The notes below the pieces were generated by a model that saw only the letters and a program-made list of their open reading frames with translations, was not told the origin of the DNA and searched no databases. A stretch of 64,000 nt of DNA from Microvirga roseola (lineage in GTDB: Bacteria > Pseudomonadota > Alphaproteobacteria > Rhizobiales > Beijerinckiaceae), in assembly GCF_020866965.1 (NCBI RefSeq), contig NZ_JAJATX010000016.1, positions 1 through 64,000 on the forward strand, written 5' to 3'. Shown one piece after another: positions 48,349 to 58,297 of the stretch. Each line of letters starts with the position of its first letter. Within the stretch, counting starts at the first letter, position 1. The translations under genes were made by a program, and so were the position numbers.

Positions 48349-49467
48349 ATGCCTTCCCTTGCACGGCTCAGAGAGGCGGCGGACCGGATCGGCGGGCGCC
48401 AGGCGGAGATGAAGCTGGCGCTGCGGGTTACGATTGCTGGGGCCGTAGCCTTCGCCATCACCCGCGCCCTCGACCTGCCTCAGGGCTATTGGGCGGCAAT
48501 CACCGCCGTCATCGTGATGCAGGCCAGTATCGGCGGCTCCCTGAAGGCGGCGCTCGACCGGTTCGCCGGAACCCTTGCAGGGGCGATCTACGGCGGGGCC
48601 GTCGCAGCCATGATCCCGCACAGCACGGCCATGGACCTCGGCCTTGCAGTCGTCGCCGCCCTCTTCCCGCTCGCTCTCTTGGCTGCCGTCAACCCGAGCT
48701 TCCGGGTCGCCCCGGTCACGTCTCTCATCATGCTTCTGCCGCCTCTGGGCCAGGACATCGGCCCCCTCGCCGCGGCTCTGGGTCGAGTGGCCGAAATCAC
48801 GCTCGGCAATGTCGTCGGCGTGGCCGTCGCCCTTTTCGTCCTTCCGGCCCGGGCGCATAGCCTCATGACAGAGGCCGCAGCCAAGGTCGTCTCGCTCAAT
48901 GCTGAGCTGGTCACCATTTTCATGGATGAGCTGACAGCGGGTCCGAAAGGCCGTTCGGCCCTGCAGAGGCTCCACCCGCAGATCCGCTCGGCCCTGAAGA
49001 AGGCGGAGAATGCGGCCGACGAGGCCGCCCGCGAGCGCCGGAGCCACCTGACCGACGAGGCGGATCCCGAACCCCTCATCCGCACGCTGTACCGGGTGCG
49101 GCACGATCTCGTGATGATCGGCCGCGCCGCCGCCAATCCCCTTCCCGCCCCCCTCCGGGACAGGCTGACCCCCTCGCTGACGGTCTTGCGCGAAGAGACC
49201 TACAGGCTGCTCGCAGATCTGGCCAAGTCGCTGAAGGATCGGATCCCGCCTCCGAGCCCGGATGCCTTCAGGACCGCCTTGCAGACTTTCGTGAGCTGCA
49301 CGGAAGTCCTGCGGTCCGAGCCCTCCGTGCGGTCCTTGTCGAGTGAGGCTTTCGGCCAGATCTTCGCGCTCCGCTTCGCATTCGAGCAGTTCCGCAAGGA
49401 CCTTGAGGACCTGTTAGCCCGCGGGCAGGATCTGGCGCGGCAGAAAAGCTCGGATGCGGAGCGTTGA
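48349..49467 (+). CDS. FUSC-type membrane protein
   Basis: 372-aa protein with an N-terminal membrane half (about six segments, residues 25-180) and a C-terminal soluble helical half. ALDLPQGYWAAITAVIVMQ is the usual entry motif of the FUSC/aromatic acid exporter fold. The family includes efflux components of aromatic acids (AaeB, FusC). Start ATG 48349. Substrate unknown. It overlaps slightly with the hydrolase gene that follows if that one uses its upstream ATG. Confidence 0.82.
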   Translation: MPSLARLREAADRIGGRQAEMKLALRVTIAGAVAFAITRALDLPQGYWAAITAVIVMQASIGGSLKAALDRFAGTLAGAIYGGAVAAMIPHSTAMDLGLAVVAALFPLALLAAVNPSFRVAPVTSLIMLLPPLGQDIGPLAAALGRVAEITLGNVVGVAVALFVLPARAHSLMTEAAAKVVSLNAELVTIFMDELTAGPKGRSALQRLHPQIRSALKKAENAADEAARERRSHLTDEADPEPLIRTLYRVRHDLVMIGRAAANPLPAPLRDRLTPSLTVLREETYRLLADLAKSLKDRIPPPSPDAFRTALQTFVSCTEVLRSEPSVRSLSSEAFGQIFALRFAFEQFRKDLEDLLARGQDLARQKSSDAER

Positions 49468-49474
49468 ACAGGGC

Positions 49475-50305
49475 ATGAGCCAGGGCTGGAAGATGTTGAT
49501 GATGGTCTTGGCGTCTGGCGCCCTTATCTTCGCCGGCCTCATTGGAATGGTGTTTCTCTGGCAGACCGGACTGCTGTTTCCAACCCAGATCGCGGCAGCC
49601 AACCGCCCCACGCTTCCGACCTCCGCCGAGCGACTTGAACTCGCAACCGCGGACGGCGAACGCCTCGTCGGTGTGCGCCTGAAACCTCAATCCTCCCAAG
49701 CCGTGTCACCGCCTCTCCTTCTGGGCTTCGGCGGCAATGCCTGGAATGCGGAGGCCATGGCTCTCTACCTGCACGACCTCTTTCCCGATCATGAAGTCGT
49801 CGCTTTCCACTACAGAGGCTACCCGCCCAGCACAGGAGAGCCGAGCGCCAGGGCCTTGTTGGCGGACTCGCTCGCTATCTTCGATTACCTGAATGCGGAG
49901 CGCACCCGGCCCACGGTGGCGGTCGGGTTCAGCATCGGCAGCGGCGTCGCGGCCGACCTGGCACGTCACCGCCCGGTCCAGGGGACGATCCTGGTCACAC
50001 CCTTCGACACTCTGGCTGGTCTGGCGAAGGAGCACTTCCCGTGGGCGCCCGTCGGCCTGCTTTTGCGCCATCAGATGCCGGTGATCGAACTCGTGCGCGA
50101 CACCCGGACGCCAGCGGCCCTGATCGCGGCTGGCAGAGACACCATCGTGCCGGCACGGCGCACCGAGCCCCTGCGCCAGGCGGTTCCGAATCTGATCCTG
50201 GACCGCACCATCCCCGAGGCAGGTCACAATGACCTCTACGGGCAGCCCGCCTTCGCCGCCGCCATGAGAGAGGCTCTGGGGCGGATCGAAGGAGCCCCAC
50301 GTTGA
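49475..50305 (+). CDS. Membrane-anchored alpha/beta hydrolase
   Basis: 276-aa alpha/beta hydrolase with an N-terminal signal anchor (about residues 10-28), so the catalytic part faces the periplasm. The nucleophile elbow is GFSIGSG, the Asp is in AAGRDTIV and the His in EAGHNDLYG. It belongs to the BEM46/FrsA-like group. Starts are ATG 49475 or ATG 49454 (overlapping the upstream gene); the second is chosen for spacing. Likely cotranscribed with the FUSC-type gene. It converges on ade. Confidence 0.82.
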   Translation: MSQGWKMLMMVLASGALIFAGLIGMVFLWQTGLLFPTQIAAANRPTLPTSAERLELATADGERLVGVRLKPQSSQAVSPPLLLGFGGNAWNAEAMALYLHDLFPDHEVVAFHYRGYPPSTGEPSARALLADSLAIFDYLNAERTRPTVAVGFSIGSGVAADLARHRPVQGTILVTPFDTLAGLAKEHFPWAPVGLLLRHQMPVIELVRDTRTPAALIAAGRDTIVPARRTEPLRQAVPNLILDRTIPEAGHNDLYGQPAFAAAMREALGRIEGAPR

Positions 50306-50309
50306 AGCA

Positions 50310-52151
50310 TTACTCGTCGTAAAGCGGCACCAGCTTCATCTCCGGCACCAGCACCAATCCCTTGTCGGTGATGCGGATCTCTGGGATCACGGAGAGCGGG
50401 ATGAGGTTGAAGCCCATGTAGGGGATCTTGCACCCTGCCCTCTCCCAAGCCTCCTTCAGGACGCGGGTCTCAGCCGCCACATCCGTCACGCGCTTATCGG
50501 AGAGAAGGCCTGCGATGGGGAGAGGCACCATGGCGATGACCTGCCCCTGGTCCACCACGCAGACGCCGCCCTGAGCCTCGATGATCGCGTCGAGAGCGAC
50601 CCGCATGTCGGCCTCATTGGTGCCGGCGACGATGAGGTTGTGCGAATCGTGACCGACGCTGCTCGCGACGGCGCCGCTTTTCAGGCCGAAATCCTTGAGG
50701 AAGCCATGGGCCACGCCTGCGCCGCCCGTGCGGCCGTGACGCTCGATGACAGTCACGAAAGTGAGATCGTTTTTCGAGAGCAGAGCCTCCCAGCCCTCCT
50801 CTTTCTCGAGCTTCACCTTGTCATGGAACAGCACGATGCCCGGCAGCGCGACCCGGATCACATTGGCCGTGCATGCCTCCGCTGGCAGGTCAGGAATCAG
50901 CTTCGGCGGGTTCGGGACGTGCACTGTCCGATAGGCCTTATCCGGATAGCGATAGCGGTTGGACAGGGCCTGGTCGAGAACGGGCGTAACCCTCTTGTCC
51001 TCGACGACGAGCTCGCCGCCATACCATGTGTTCTGCACCTCCAGATCGTCGTTCAGGAGCACCACGTCGGCCCGGCGTCCGCCACCCAAACCACCGATCT
51101 CGCCTTCCATCCCGAAGCGCGTGGCGGGATGGAGGGACCCCATGCTCCAGGCCTGCTCGCGGCCCATTCCGGCGCGGCGAGCCTCCCGGGTCACCCAGTC
51201 CATGCCGAACATCATCAGGTCATCCGCGTCGCGGTCATCGGTGCAGACGCAGATGCGCTTGTGGGAAGCGCGCAGCTCCGTGATGGTCTTGATGGCTTCC
51301 GGAAGCGAGTGCCACGGAGTCGTGGGCGGTCCGCCGCGCAGGAAGATCCAGATGCCGGCGTCGAGCAGGTCGTCGGCGATGTCCCGGTCGATGGCCTCAT
51401 GAGTGTCGGTCACGCCACTCGCCGCATAGGCAGCCACGAACTCGCGGCCGTAGATATGACCCGACACCGGCTTGCCGCGCTCGAGAGCGGCCGCAAGGAT
51501 GGCGTGGCTCCTCTCGTCACCCATGGTCACGGGGACAAAATCCATCTTCTCGCCGAGAGCTGCCGCCTCCGGCCAGCGGTCGAACAGGGCCGCGATTTTC
51601 GCAGGCGTCAGGTCTCCTCCGGCCGTCTCCAGATCGGGAGAGGTCGCCGGCACCGTGCTCGGAACCGTGAGAAAGATCGAAAGCGGAGCATGGCGGGCAT
51701 CCTCCAGCATCATCTCGATGCCTTCAGCATCCATGACATTGCCGATCTCATGGCTGTCGCAGAAGATCGTCGTCGTGCCGTTGAGCAGCGCCGCCTCCGC
51801 ATAGGCGCAAGCCGTGATCATGCTGCTTTCGATATGGATGTGCGGATCGACCAGCCCGGGCGCGATGATGCCGCCCTTCGCATCATGGATACGGCCGGGG
51901 GATCCTGCCGCCTGACGATAGGCTCCCGCCGGCTTTACCGCGGCGATGCGACCGCCGGCGATCCACACTTCCCGCTCGGGAGCGGTTCGCTCGCTGTAGG
52001 TCGAGAGTACGCAGGCTCCGGTGATGACGAGATCCGCCGGGGCCCGTCCGGAGGCGACATCGGCCAGATGCCGGGTCACGGTGGAGAGCGGGGCCACGGA
52101 AAAGCGCGTCAGCGCAGATTTCGGAGGGAGCGAAGGTGTTGGCTGGTCCAT
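50310..52151 (-). CDS. ade: Adenine deaminase
   Basis: 613-aa amidohydrolase that converts adenine to hypoxanthine in purine salvage. The metal site HxH is in [12 protein letters not shown], and the following [16 protein letters not shown] is the adenine deaminase signature. The C-terminal half contains the second characteristic region [19 protein letters not shown]. Start ATG 52149-52151 (MDQPTPSLP); the longer frame to 52253 is not family-like. It complements guaA and guaB by returning adenine to the IMP pool. Confidence 0.94.
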   Translation of the reverse strand: MDQPTPSLPPKSALTRFSVAPLSTVTRHLADVASGRAPADLVITGACVLSTYSERTAPEREVWIAGGRIAAVKPAGAYRQAAGSPGRIHDAKGGIIAPGLVDPHIHIESSMITACAYAEAALLNGTTTIFCDSHEIGNVMDAEGIEMMLEDARHAPLSIFLTVPSTVPATSPDLETAGGDLTPAKIAALFDRWPEAAALGEKMDFVPVTMGDERSHAILAAALERGKPVSGHIYGREFVAAYAASGVTDTHEAIDRDIADDLLDAGIWIFLRGGPPTTPWHSLPEAIKTITELRASHKRICVCTDDRDADDLMMFGMDWVTREARRAGMGREQAWSMGSLHPATRFGMEGEIGGLGGGRRADVVLLNDDLEVQNTWYGGELVVEDKRVTPVLDQALSNRYRYPDKAYRTVHVPNPPKLIPDLPAEACTANVIRVALPGIVLFHDKVKLEKEEGWEALLSKNDLTFVTVIERHGRTGGAGVAHGFLKDFGLKSGAVASSVGHDSHNLIVAGTNEADMRVALDAIIEAQGGVCVVDQGQVIAMVPLPIAGLLSDKRVTDVAAETRVLKEAWERAGCKIPYMGFNLIPLSVIPEIRITDKGLVLVPEMKLVPLYDE

Positions 52152-52347
52152 GGTTCGTATCCCGTCTGGCTGTGCTGCGTCATGCGGCCGGAGAATGATC
52201 GCCCGGACGATCATCGGAAGAGACAGAGCCGCCTCGAACTTCCCGAGCGTCACTCGTTATTTCTATTGATAGGCCCGGCGAAGTTGGGGACACAAGATGA
52301 AGATGCGCGGACGCTTCGCGCGGTCACTCACAGGACAAGGCAACCCA

Positions 52348-52372
52348 ATAAAAAAGGCGCCCTGCGGCGCCT
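52348..52372 (-). terminator. Intrinsic terminator in the divK-ade gap
   Basis: 7-bp stem (AGGCGCC at 52355-52361, GGCGCCT at 52366-52372) with a long run of A on the left, a leftward terminator. It would end the divK transcript. The gene-free stretch 52152-52675 otherwise shows nothing; the only open frames there are unconvincing. Confidence 0.8.
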
Positions 52373-52675
52373 GTTGAAAAGTTTTCAAGCAATCCTTGTA
52401 AGGTGGCCAGCTGGGAACGGTGTTGAGGAGGCAACGATCCGTTCCCAGGCTGGCCGAGCCCACGAACTCCCAGGAGATGCGGCGGACCTGAGCATCCGTA
52501 GGGCATTTCTGATCCGCTAGGGCGGAAACTTGGCTTGAACAATATTAGAAGCTTTGCACGATGCAAGCACCGTTGTGACCCAAAAGCTTCATTTTCCAAA
52601 AAAAGTTAATGCGACACCTTGTCAACGGTGAGAATCGCCCCGAAGCCCTCCGGCAGAAGCGGCCTCGGGAGCCCC

Positions 52676-53059
52676 TCAGGCTGCCGAACTGCCTTCTTCC
52701 AGATAGGTTTTCACGGTCGCGATGAACTTGGCGACCGAGATAGGCTTCGAAAGATAGGCCTCGCAGCCGCCCTCGCGAATCCGCTCCTCGTCCCCCTTCA
52801 TGGCGAAGGCCGTGATGGCGATGACGGGAATCGCCTTCAGGTCGTCGTCTGCCTTGAGCCAGCGGGTGACCTCCAGCCCCGACACCTCCGGAAGCTGGAT
52901 GTCCATGAGGATCAGGTCCGGCTTGTGCTCTCTTGCCAGCTCCATGGCTTCGATGCCATGGCCCGTCTTGAGGGTGGCATAGCCGTGAGCCTCGAGCAGA
53001 TCGTTGAAGAGCTTCATGTTGAGTTCGTTGTCCTCAACAATAAGCACTGTCTTCTTCAT
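52676..53059 (-). CDS. divK: Single-domain response regulator DivK
   Basis: 127-aa receiver protein. The phosphorylation site is D53 ([13 protein letters not shown]), the acidic pair E9/D10 is in IVEDNELN, and K is in YLSKPISV. In Caulobacter DivK links DivJ/PleC to the CckA pathway of cell polarity; here it lies divergent from DUF3572 and dinB, as in other Hyphomicrobiales. No output domain. Its usual partner gene pleD is not beside it. Confidence 0.93.
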   Translation of the reverse strand: MKKTVLIVEDNELNMKLFNDLLEAHGYATLKTGHGIEAMELAREHKPDLILMDIQLPEVSGLEVTRWLKADDDLKAIPVIAITAFAMKGDEERIREGGCEAYLSKPISVAKFIATVKTYLEEGSSAA

Positions 53060-53159
53060 AGCCTCTGTCCCAGGGCCCCAAAAACCGACTTCACCGGCCC
53101 GTATATTCGTCGGATGATGAATCTAGATTGAACCTATTGACGAAAAGCAAACTCCCAAC

Positions 53160-53450
53160 ATGAGACTTACCCCCAAAAGAATCAGCCGGGATGAGGCGGA
53201 AAACGTCGCCTTAGGTGCGTTTTCCTACATCACAAGCAATGAAGAAGCCCTGACCCGGTTCCTTTCCATTTCCGGCCTGCAGCCGGACACGATCCGCTCC
53301 GCCGCTGCCGCGCCGGGCTTCCTGGCAGGAATCCTCGATTATGTTGCTGCCGACGAGCCGCTGCTTCTGGTCCTGGCGGAAGCGATGAACACGACGCCCG
53401 AGCGCATCATGGAGGCGCACCGAACCCTTTCGCCAACCGAGTTCGAGTAA
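53160..53450 (+). CDS. DUF3572 family protein
   Basis: 96-aa all-helical protein of the DUF3572 family, usually found between divK and dinB. Typical features are AENVALGAFSYI and RFLSISGLQPDTIR. Function unknown. Start ATG 53160. It ends 9 bp before dinB and is probably cotranscribed. Confidence 0.9.
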   Translation: MRLTPKRISRDEAENVALGAFSYITSNEEALTRFLSISGLQPDTIRSAAAAPGFLAGILDYVAADEPLLLVLAEAMNTTPERIMEAHRTLSPTEFE

Positions 53451-53458
53451 CACAATCC

Positions 53459-54733
53459 ATGAGCGAGGCCCCCTTTTGCCGCGACTGCCTGACGCCGGCC
53501 GCCGAGTCCCTGGCGAGCCGGTGCAAGGCTTGCGGCTCCCCTCGCCTGTTGCGGCACAAGGAGCGCGACACGCTCTCCATCGCCCACGTGGACTGCGACG
53601 CCTTTTTCGCGGCTGTCGAGAAGCGGGACGATCCTAGCCTTGCGGACAAGCCCGTCATCATCGGCGGCGGCAAACGGGGCGTCGTGTCAACTGCCTGCTA
53701 TGTCGCCCGCACCTTCGGGGTGCGCTCCGCCATGCCCATGTTCCAGGCGCTCAAGCTCTGTCCTCACGCCACGGTCATCAAGCCGAATGGAGAGAAATAC
53801 CGAAAGGCCGGGCACGAGGTGCGCCAGCTCATGCTGGAGCTGACGCCGCTTGTGGAGCCAGTCTCCATCGACGAGGCCTTCCTGGACCTCACCGGCACGG
53901 AGCGCCTTCATCACGGCAGTCCCGCCCTGACGCTTGCCCGCTTCGCTCACAAGGTGGAGAAGGAAATCGGGATCACCATTTCCGTCGGGCTGTCCTACAA
54001 CAAGTTTCTGGCCAAGATCGCCTCGGACCTCCAGAAGCCGCGGGGCTTCTCCATCATCGGACGCGAGGAGGCCGCGGATTTCCTAGCCGAAAAGCCCGTC
54101 GGAATGATCCCGGGCATTGGGGCATCGGCACAGGCGCGCCTCGCCAAAGTCGACGTGACGCAGATCGCCCATTTGAGGGATATACCGCTAAAGGTCCTGT
54201 TCGAGGCGCTGGGCCGTGATGCGCAGCGCCTGGTGCGCCTCGCCTGGGGTGAGGATACGCGGCGGGTGACGCCGGAGCGGGAGACGAAGGGCATTTCGGC
54301 CGAAACGACCTTCGAGACGGACCTGCGCTCTTTCGAAGACCTGGAGCCCATCCTGTGGCGGCTTTCGGAGAAAGTCTCACGTCGCATGAAGGCGGCGGGG
54401 CTCGCCGGGCGCAGCGTGACCCTGAAGCTCAAGGACAGCGAGTTCCGCCTCGCTACCAGGACCCGGTCGGGCCTCGCGCCCACGCAGCTTGCCGCACGCC
54501 TGTTCGAGCCGGCACGGCAGATGCTCAAGGCCTCCTGCGACGGCACGGCCTTCCGCCTCATCGGCATTGGCGCAGCAGATCTTTGCGACGGCGCGGAAGC
54601 GGACCAGGGTGATCTCGCCGATCAGACGGTGGTGAAGCAGGCCCATATGGAGGCCGCCATCGACCGCATTCGCGACAAATTCGGCGCAACTGCCCTTCAG
54701 AAGGGCATTACGCTCCGCAAGCCTCAGCGCTGA
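53459..54733 (+). CDS. dinB: DNA polymerase IV with N-terminal zinc ribbon
   Basis: 424-aa Y-family translesion polymerase. The catalytic acidic residues are in HVDCDAFFAAVE and SIDEAFLDLTG. An N-terminal extension of about 35 residues has two CxxC pairs (CRDC, CKAC), a possible zinc ribbon absent from E. coli DinB. The helix-hairpin-helix thumb (GMIPGIGASAQARL) and little-finger domain follow. The C-terminus does not end in a strong beta-clamp motif; KPQR is the end. It overlaps the convergent eipB by 10 bp. No LexA box was found upstream. Confidence 0.93.
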   Translation: MSEAPFCRDCLTPAAESLASRCKACGSPRLLRHKERDTLSIAHVDCDAFFAAVEKRDDPSLADKPVIIGGGKRGVVSTACYVARTFGVRSAMPMFQALKLCPHATVIKPNGEKYRKAGHEVRQLMLELTPLVEPVSIDEAFLDLTGTERLHHGSPALTLARFAHKVEKEIGITISVGLSYNKFLAKIASDLQKPRGFSIIGREEAADFLAEKPVGMIPGIGASAQARLAKVDVTQIAHLRDIPLKVLFEALGRDAQRLVRLAWGEDTRRVTPERETKGISAETTFETDLRSFEDLEPILWRLSEKVSRRMKAAGLAGRSVTLKLKDSEFRLATRTRSGLAPTQLAARLFEPARQMLKASCDGTAFRLIGIGAADLCDGAEADQGDLADQTVVKQAHMEAAIDRIRDKFGATALQKGITLRKPQR

Positions 54734-55551
54734 CAGGCCGTTGGAGCCTGGACATCGAGGCTCTTCAGCTCGCCTTTGATTGCAAAATCCCCATAGTCGA
54801 GCCTGAGGTCGCGGCTGATCCCGTTCTCGTAGAGCTCGAAGGAGATCTTGTAGACCGGGTTCCGGTCCTCCTTGCCTTCCTCGAAATAGCTGATGGTCAC
54901 CGGCCAGCGCTGCAGCTTCATCAGCCGATCCTGCCGGGCAGGTTCCTCAAGATTGCTCCCCGCCCCTGGCTCGATCGTTCGGCCGATGATACCTAAGGTG
55001 TCGTAGACCTTCTTTCCGCCGTCGGAGCCGTCATAGACCTTCACGGATAGAATCGTCTGTCCGCTCCGGCCCGCCTCGATCAGGCGCTTGAGGTGCTCGG
55101 TCGGGAAAACTGGTTGACCCTTGGCCGCAAAGGTCGTGTTCCTCGGCCCTTTGAAACGGACATTGAGGGACCCGTCGGGCCGCAACTGCGCATCGCCATC
55201 CACCCCGTCCTTCACCAGGCCCTGCGTCGTCGAGGTTGTCTTGAAGCGCATGGACTGGCCGTTGCCTGCTTCGAAGGTAGCCGTCTGGGTGTCCACCGTG
55301 CGCGGCCCAGTCTCGGTGCTGTTGAGCACCGTCACCTGGCGATACTTCAGGGTATAGCCCTCGCAGGCATCGCCGCCGAATTCCATGGCGATGCGCCCCC
55401 TGACGCTGTCGAGGCCGCGGGAGCCTTCCGAGCGCAGGAGAGACAGGTCGTAGACGGCCCGGTGCGGAGCCAGCGGCACCTTCGCCGTCTCGGCGGCGGA
55501 TGGCGCCAGCATGACGATGAAAAGGCCCAGGGCCGCAGCTAAGGAACGCAT
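54724..55551 (-). CDS. eipB: Cell envelope integrity protein EipB (DUF1849)
   Basis: 275-aa periplasmic protein of the DUF1849/EipB family, which supports envelope integrity in Brucella and relatives. A Sec signal peptide (MRSLAAALGLFIVMLAPSAAE) precedes the spiral beta-barrel, starting PLAPHRAVYDLSL. The two cysteines that form the conserved disulfide are in GDACEGY and in the C-terminal TACQR. Start ATG 55549-55551 with a GGAGGTGT site; the frame extends upstream without similarity. Confidence 0.92.
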   Translation of the reverse strand: MRSLAAALGLFIVMLAPSAAETAKVPLAPHRAVYDLSLLRSEGSRGLDSVRGRIAMEFGGDACEGYTLKYRQVTVLNSTETGPRTVDTQTATFEAGNGQSMRFKTTSTTQGLVKDGVDGDAQLRPDGSLNVRFKGPRNTTFAAKGQPVFPTEHLKRLIEAGRSGQTILSVKVYDGSDGGKKVYDTLGIIGRTIEPGAGSNLEEPARQDRLMKLQRWPVTISYFEEGKEDRNPVYKISFELYENGISRDLRLDYGDFAIKGELKSLDVQAPTACQR

Positions 55552-55672
55552 GACACCTCCAAATCCCTCCAGCCAAGATAGAAGCCTCCTGCGGACAGGG
55601 CAATGTTCCGGCTTGCGTCCATTGGGCTCATCCGCCACTAATCCTGCCGGATTACGAAAACCGGGGCCTCAC

Positions 55673-56143
55673 ATGAGCGCAGTCGACAAGAAACTCCAGG
55701 AACTGGGCATCACCCTGCCGACGCCGGCAGCGCCCGTCGCGAATTACGTGCCCTTCGTGCGGACGGGCAACCTCGTCATCATCTCCGGGCAGCTCTGCCT
55801 GGGGCAGGACGGCAAGCTGTCCGACGCCCACAAGGGGAAGGTCGGCGCCGAGATTTCGCCGGAGGTCGGCCAGGAGGCCGCCCGGCTTTGCGCCATCAAC
55901 CTTCTCGCGCAGCTGAAGGCGGCGGTCGGCGATCTCGACAACGTGGTGCGGTGCGTTCGCCTCGGCGGCTTCATCAATGCCGTTCCGACCTTCGCGGCGC
56001 TCGCCCCGGTGATGAACGGCGCATCCGACCTCATGGTCGAGGTGCTCGGTGATGCAGGCCGCCATGCGCGCTCCACCATCGGCGTGGCGGAACTGCCCCT
56101 CGACGCCTGCGTCGAGGTCGAGGGAATGTTCGAAGTCAAATGA
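55673..56143 (+). CDS. RidA/YjgF family protein
   Basis: 156-aa RidA-fold protein with a similar layout to the one at 43722 (ARSTIGVAELPLDACVEVEGMF at the end). The conserved arginine before STIGV would bind an enamine or carboxylate. Start ATG 55673. The stop overlaps the start of the phosphodiesterase gene (ATGA), so the two are translationally coupled. Confidence 0.88.
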   Translation: MSAVDKKLQELGITLPTPAAPVANYVPFVRTGNLVIISGQLCLGQDGKLSDAHKGKVGAEISPEVGQEAARLCAINLLAQLKAAVGDLDNVVRCVRLGGFINAVPTFAALAPVMNGASDLMVEVLGDAGRHARSTIGVAELPLDACVEVEGMFEVK

Positions 56144-56892
56144 GCACCCCGAGCTGGCTTGTCGCAAAGCCCATCGCCCATCGTGGCCTTCACAACAAAG
56201 CCGAAGGCGTGATCGAGAACACGATCTCGGCCGCGGAAGCCGCCGTCGCACGCGGCTTTCCCATCGAACTCGACGTCCAGCTAACCGCCGACAACGAGGC
56301 GATCGTTTTCCACGATTTCGAGCTCGACCGCCTCACCGGCGATACGGGCCTCGTGATCGAGCGCAACCTCGCCAACCTGACGAAGATCGACATCTCGGGA
56401 GCAAAGGGCAGCGATAAGATCCCGTCCTTCAAGCAGTTCCTCGATACGGTCGCGGGACGTGTGCCCCTCGTCATCGAGATCAAGAGCAAGTTCAACGGCG
56501 ATGTCAGGCTGACCAAGCGTGTCTGCGAGATCCTGGCGGATTACAGCGGCCCATATGTGGTCAAGTCGTTCGACCCCTTCGTGGTCGCGACGCTCCGCAC
56601 GAGCGCGCCGCACATCACCCGCGGCATCATCGGTGAGTTGCATTACGCCTCCAAGAACGACAGCTTCATGAGCGGAGAGCTGAAGCACCGGCTGGCGAAC
56701 CTGTTACACTTCTCGGAGTCGCAGCCGCAATTCGTCTCCTGGAAGGTGGACGACCTGCCCTGCGCCGGTCCTTATCTCTGCAAGGTGCTCGGTAACCTGC
56801 CGGTGATGACCTGGACGGTGCGCAATCCGGACCAGTGCGCCCGCGCCGAGAAATACGCCGACCAGATGGTCTTTGAGGGCTTCCTGCCCTGA
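56140..56892 (+). CDS. Glycerophosphodiester phosphodiesterase
   Basis: 250-aa GDPD-fold enzyme that releases glycerol-3-phosphate from phospholipid headgroup diesters. AHRGLHNKAEGVIENT has the catalytic HR and the ENT metal ligand; PIELDVQLTAD supplies E and D; HDFELDRL carries the second catalytic His. No signal peptide, so cytoplasmic. It starts within the ridA stop (ATGA). Similar pairs, often with the downstream FemAB-like gene, occur in other Hyphomicrobiales. Confidence 0.9.
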   Translation: MSTPSWLVAKPIAHRGLHNKAEGVIENTISAAEAAVARGFPIELDVQLTADNEAIVFHDFELDRLTGDTGLVIERNLANLTKIDISGAKGSDKIPSFKQFLDTVAGRVPLVIEIKSKFNGDVRLTKRVCEILADYSGPYVVKSFDPFVVATLRTSAPHITRGIIGELHYASKNDSFMSGELKHRLANLLHFSESQPQFVSWKVDDLPCAGPYLCKVLGNLPVMTWTVRNPDQCARAEKYADQMVFEGFLP

Positions 56893-56954
56893 CGGTTGAA
56901 ACGGTCCCGCCGAGTGCCTAGCTCTAATACGAAAAGACGGGACCTCTCCACCCT

Positions 56955-58130
56955 GTGAGCTTCCAAGTCAAAATAGCGCAAGGCCTGAAAGCGGTCCCGG
57001 CTGCGTCCTGGGATGGTTGCGCCCTGAACAATGCTTCGGGCGAGGAAGACCCCTTCAACCCCTTCGTTTCGCATGCCTTTCTCTCTGCACTGGAGGATTC
57101 CGGCTGCGTGGGACCGAAGACCGGGTGGTCCCCGGTCCATGTCCTGGTCGAGGATGAGGCCGGTGCGTTTCTGGGCGCGGCTCCCTGTTATCTCAAATCC
57201 CATTCCATGGGCGAGTACGTCTTCGACCATTCCTGGGCGGACGCCTATGAGCGCGCAGGGGGACGCTACTATCCCAAGCTTCAGGTCGCCGTGCCCTTCA
57301 CGCCGGCCTCAGGCCCTCGTCTCCTTGTTCCGGACAGTCCTCAGGCCGGAAAAGTGCGAGAGTACCTGATCGCAGGTCTGCGCGCCCTGCGGGATCAGAC
57401 GAATGCCTCCTCGATCCATGCCACCTTCCTGCAGGAAGCGGATGTTGCGGCGTTCACGGCCGAAGATTTTCTCCGTCGCGACGATCAGCAGTTCCATTGG
57501 TTCAACGAGGGCTACCAGACCTTCGACGAGTTCTTGAGCGCCCTCGCCTCCCGCAAGCGCAAGGCGATCCGGCGCGAGCGGCGGGACGCCCTGGCTAACG
57601 GGATTTTCATCGAGTGGGTGACGGGCAAGGACATTACCGAGGCCCATTGGGACGCCTTCTTCGCCTTCTACATGGATACCGGATCGCGCAAATGGGGCCG
57701 CCCCTATCTCAACCGCCGCTTCTTCTCGCTCGTCGGGGAGCAGATGCCAGACAGGACCCTGCTCGTCATGGCAAAGCGCGGCGGACGTTATATCGCGGGC
57801 GCGATCAACTTCATTGGCGAAAGGCGGCTCTACGGGCGTAACTGGGGCTGCATCGAGGACCATCCGTTCCTGCATTTCGAGGTCTGCTACTATCAGGCCA
57901 TCGACTTCGCCATCGCCCGCGGCCTTGACCGGGTCGAGGCCGGTGCACAGGGAGAGCACAAGCTGGCGCGAGGATACAGGCCGGTCATCACCTCCTCGGC
58001 CCATGACATCGCCGACCCTTCCCTCCGCCGCGCGGTCGAAGCCTATCTCGGCCAGGAGCGACTTTACGTATCGGAGGCCGCCGAGGAACTGTCCGCAGCA
58101 ACACCATTTCGGCATAGGGAAGAGGAGTAA
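56955..58130 (+). CDS. FemAB/GNAT-like protein (DUF482, peptidogalycan biosynthesis family)
   Basis: 391-aa acyltransferase-like protein of the DUF482/PF04339 group, related to FemAB aminoacyl transferases. Typical segments are NPFVSHAFLSALEDSG near the N-terminus and AGAQGEHKLARGYRPV near the C-terminus. The family name mentions peptidogalycan, but the real substrate is unknown. The GTG at 56955 is the start. It follows the phosphodiesterase gene by 62 bp and ends before the histidine kinase. Confidence 0.88.
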   Translation: MSFQVKIAQGLKAVPAASWDGCALNNASGEEDPFNPFVSHAFLSALEDSGCVGPKTGWSPVHVLVEDEAGAFLGAAPCYLKSHSMGEYVFDHSWADAYERAGGRYYPKLQVAVPFTPASGPRLLVPDSPQAGKVREYLIAGLRALRDQTNASSIHATFLQEADVAAFTAEDFLRRDDQQFHWFNEGYQTFDEFLSALASRKRKAIRRERRDALANGIFIEWVTGKDITEAHWDAFFAFYMDTGSRKWGRPYLNRRFFSLVGEQMPDRTLLVMAKRGGRYIAGAINFIGERRLYGRNWGCIEDHPFLHFEVCYYQAIDFAIARGLDRVEAGAQGEHKLARGYRPVITSSAHDIADPSLRRAVEAYLGQERLYVSEAAEELSAATPFRHREEE

Positions 58131-58297
58131 GGCGTTTCGACGCAAGCCGTTGAGGCGGCATCCAAAGCGCTTGCCGCAGCGGTTTTCGCGGACTAGTTCA
58201 CATCTCAACCATGCTTCCGCGGCCCCGCTGCTCAGGCTCCCTTGATCCATGCCCTTCCACAAAACCTGTAAAGCCCATTCCGCACTGAAACGGTCGA

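Noticed and set aside
48202-49104. N-terminal extension of the FtsH-like gene overlapping the FUSC-type gene
   Set aside because: The FtsH domain begins at GTG 48199-48201; the upstream residues are antisense to the FUSC gene and not family-like.
52263-52599. Leftward open frames between ade and divK
   Set aside because: They cross the terminator at 52348-52372 and encode nothing recognisable.
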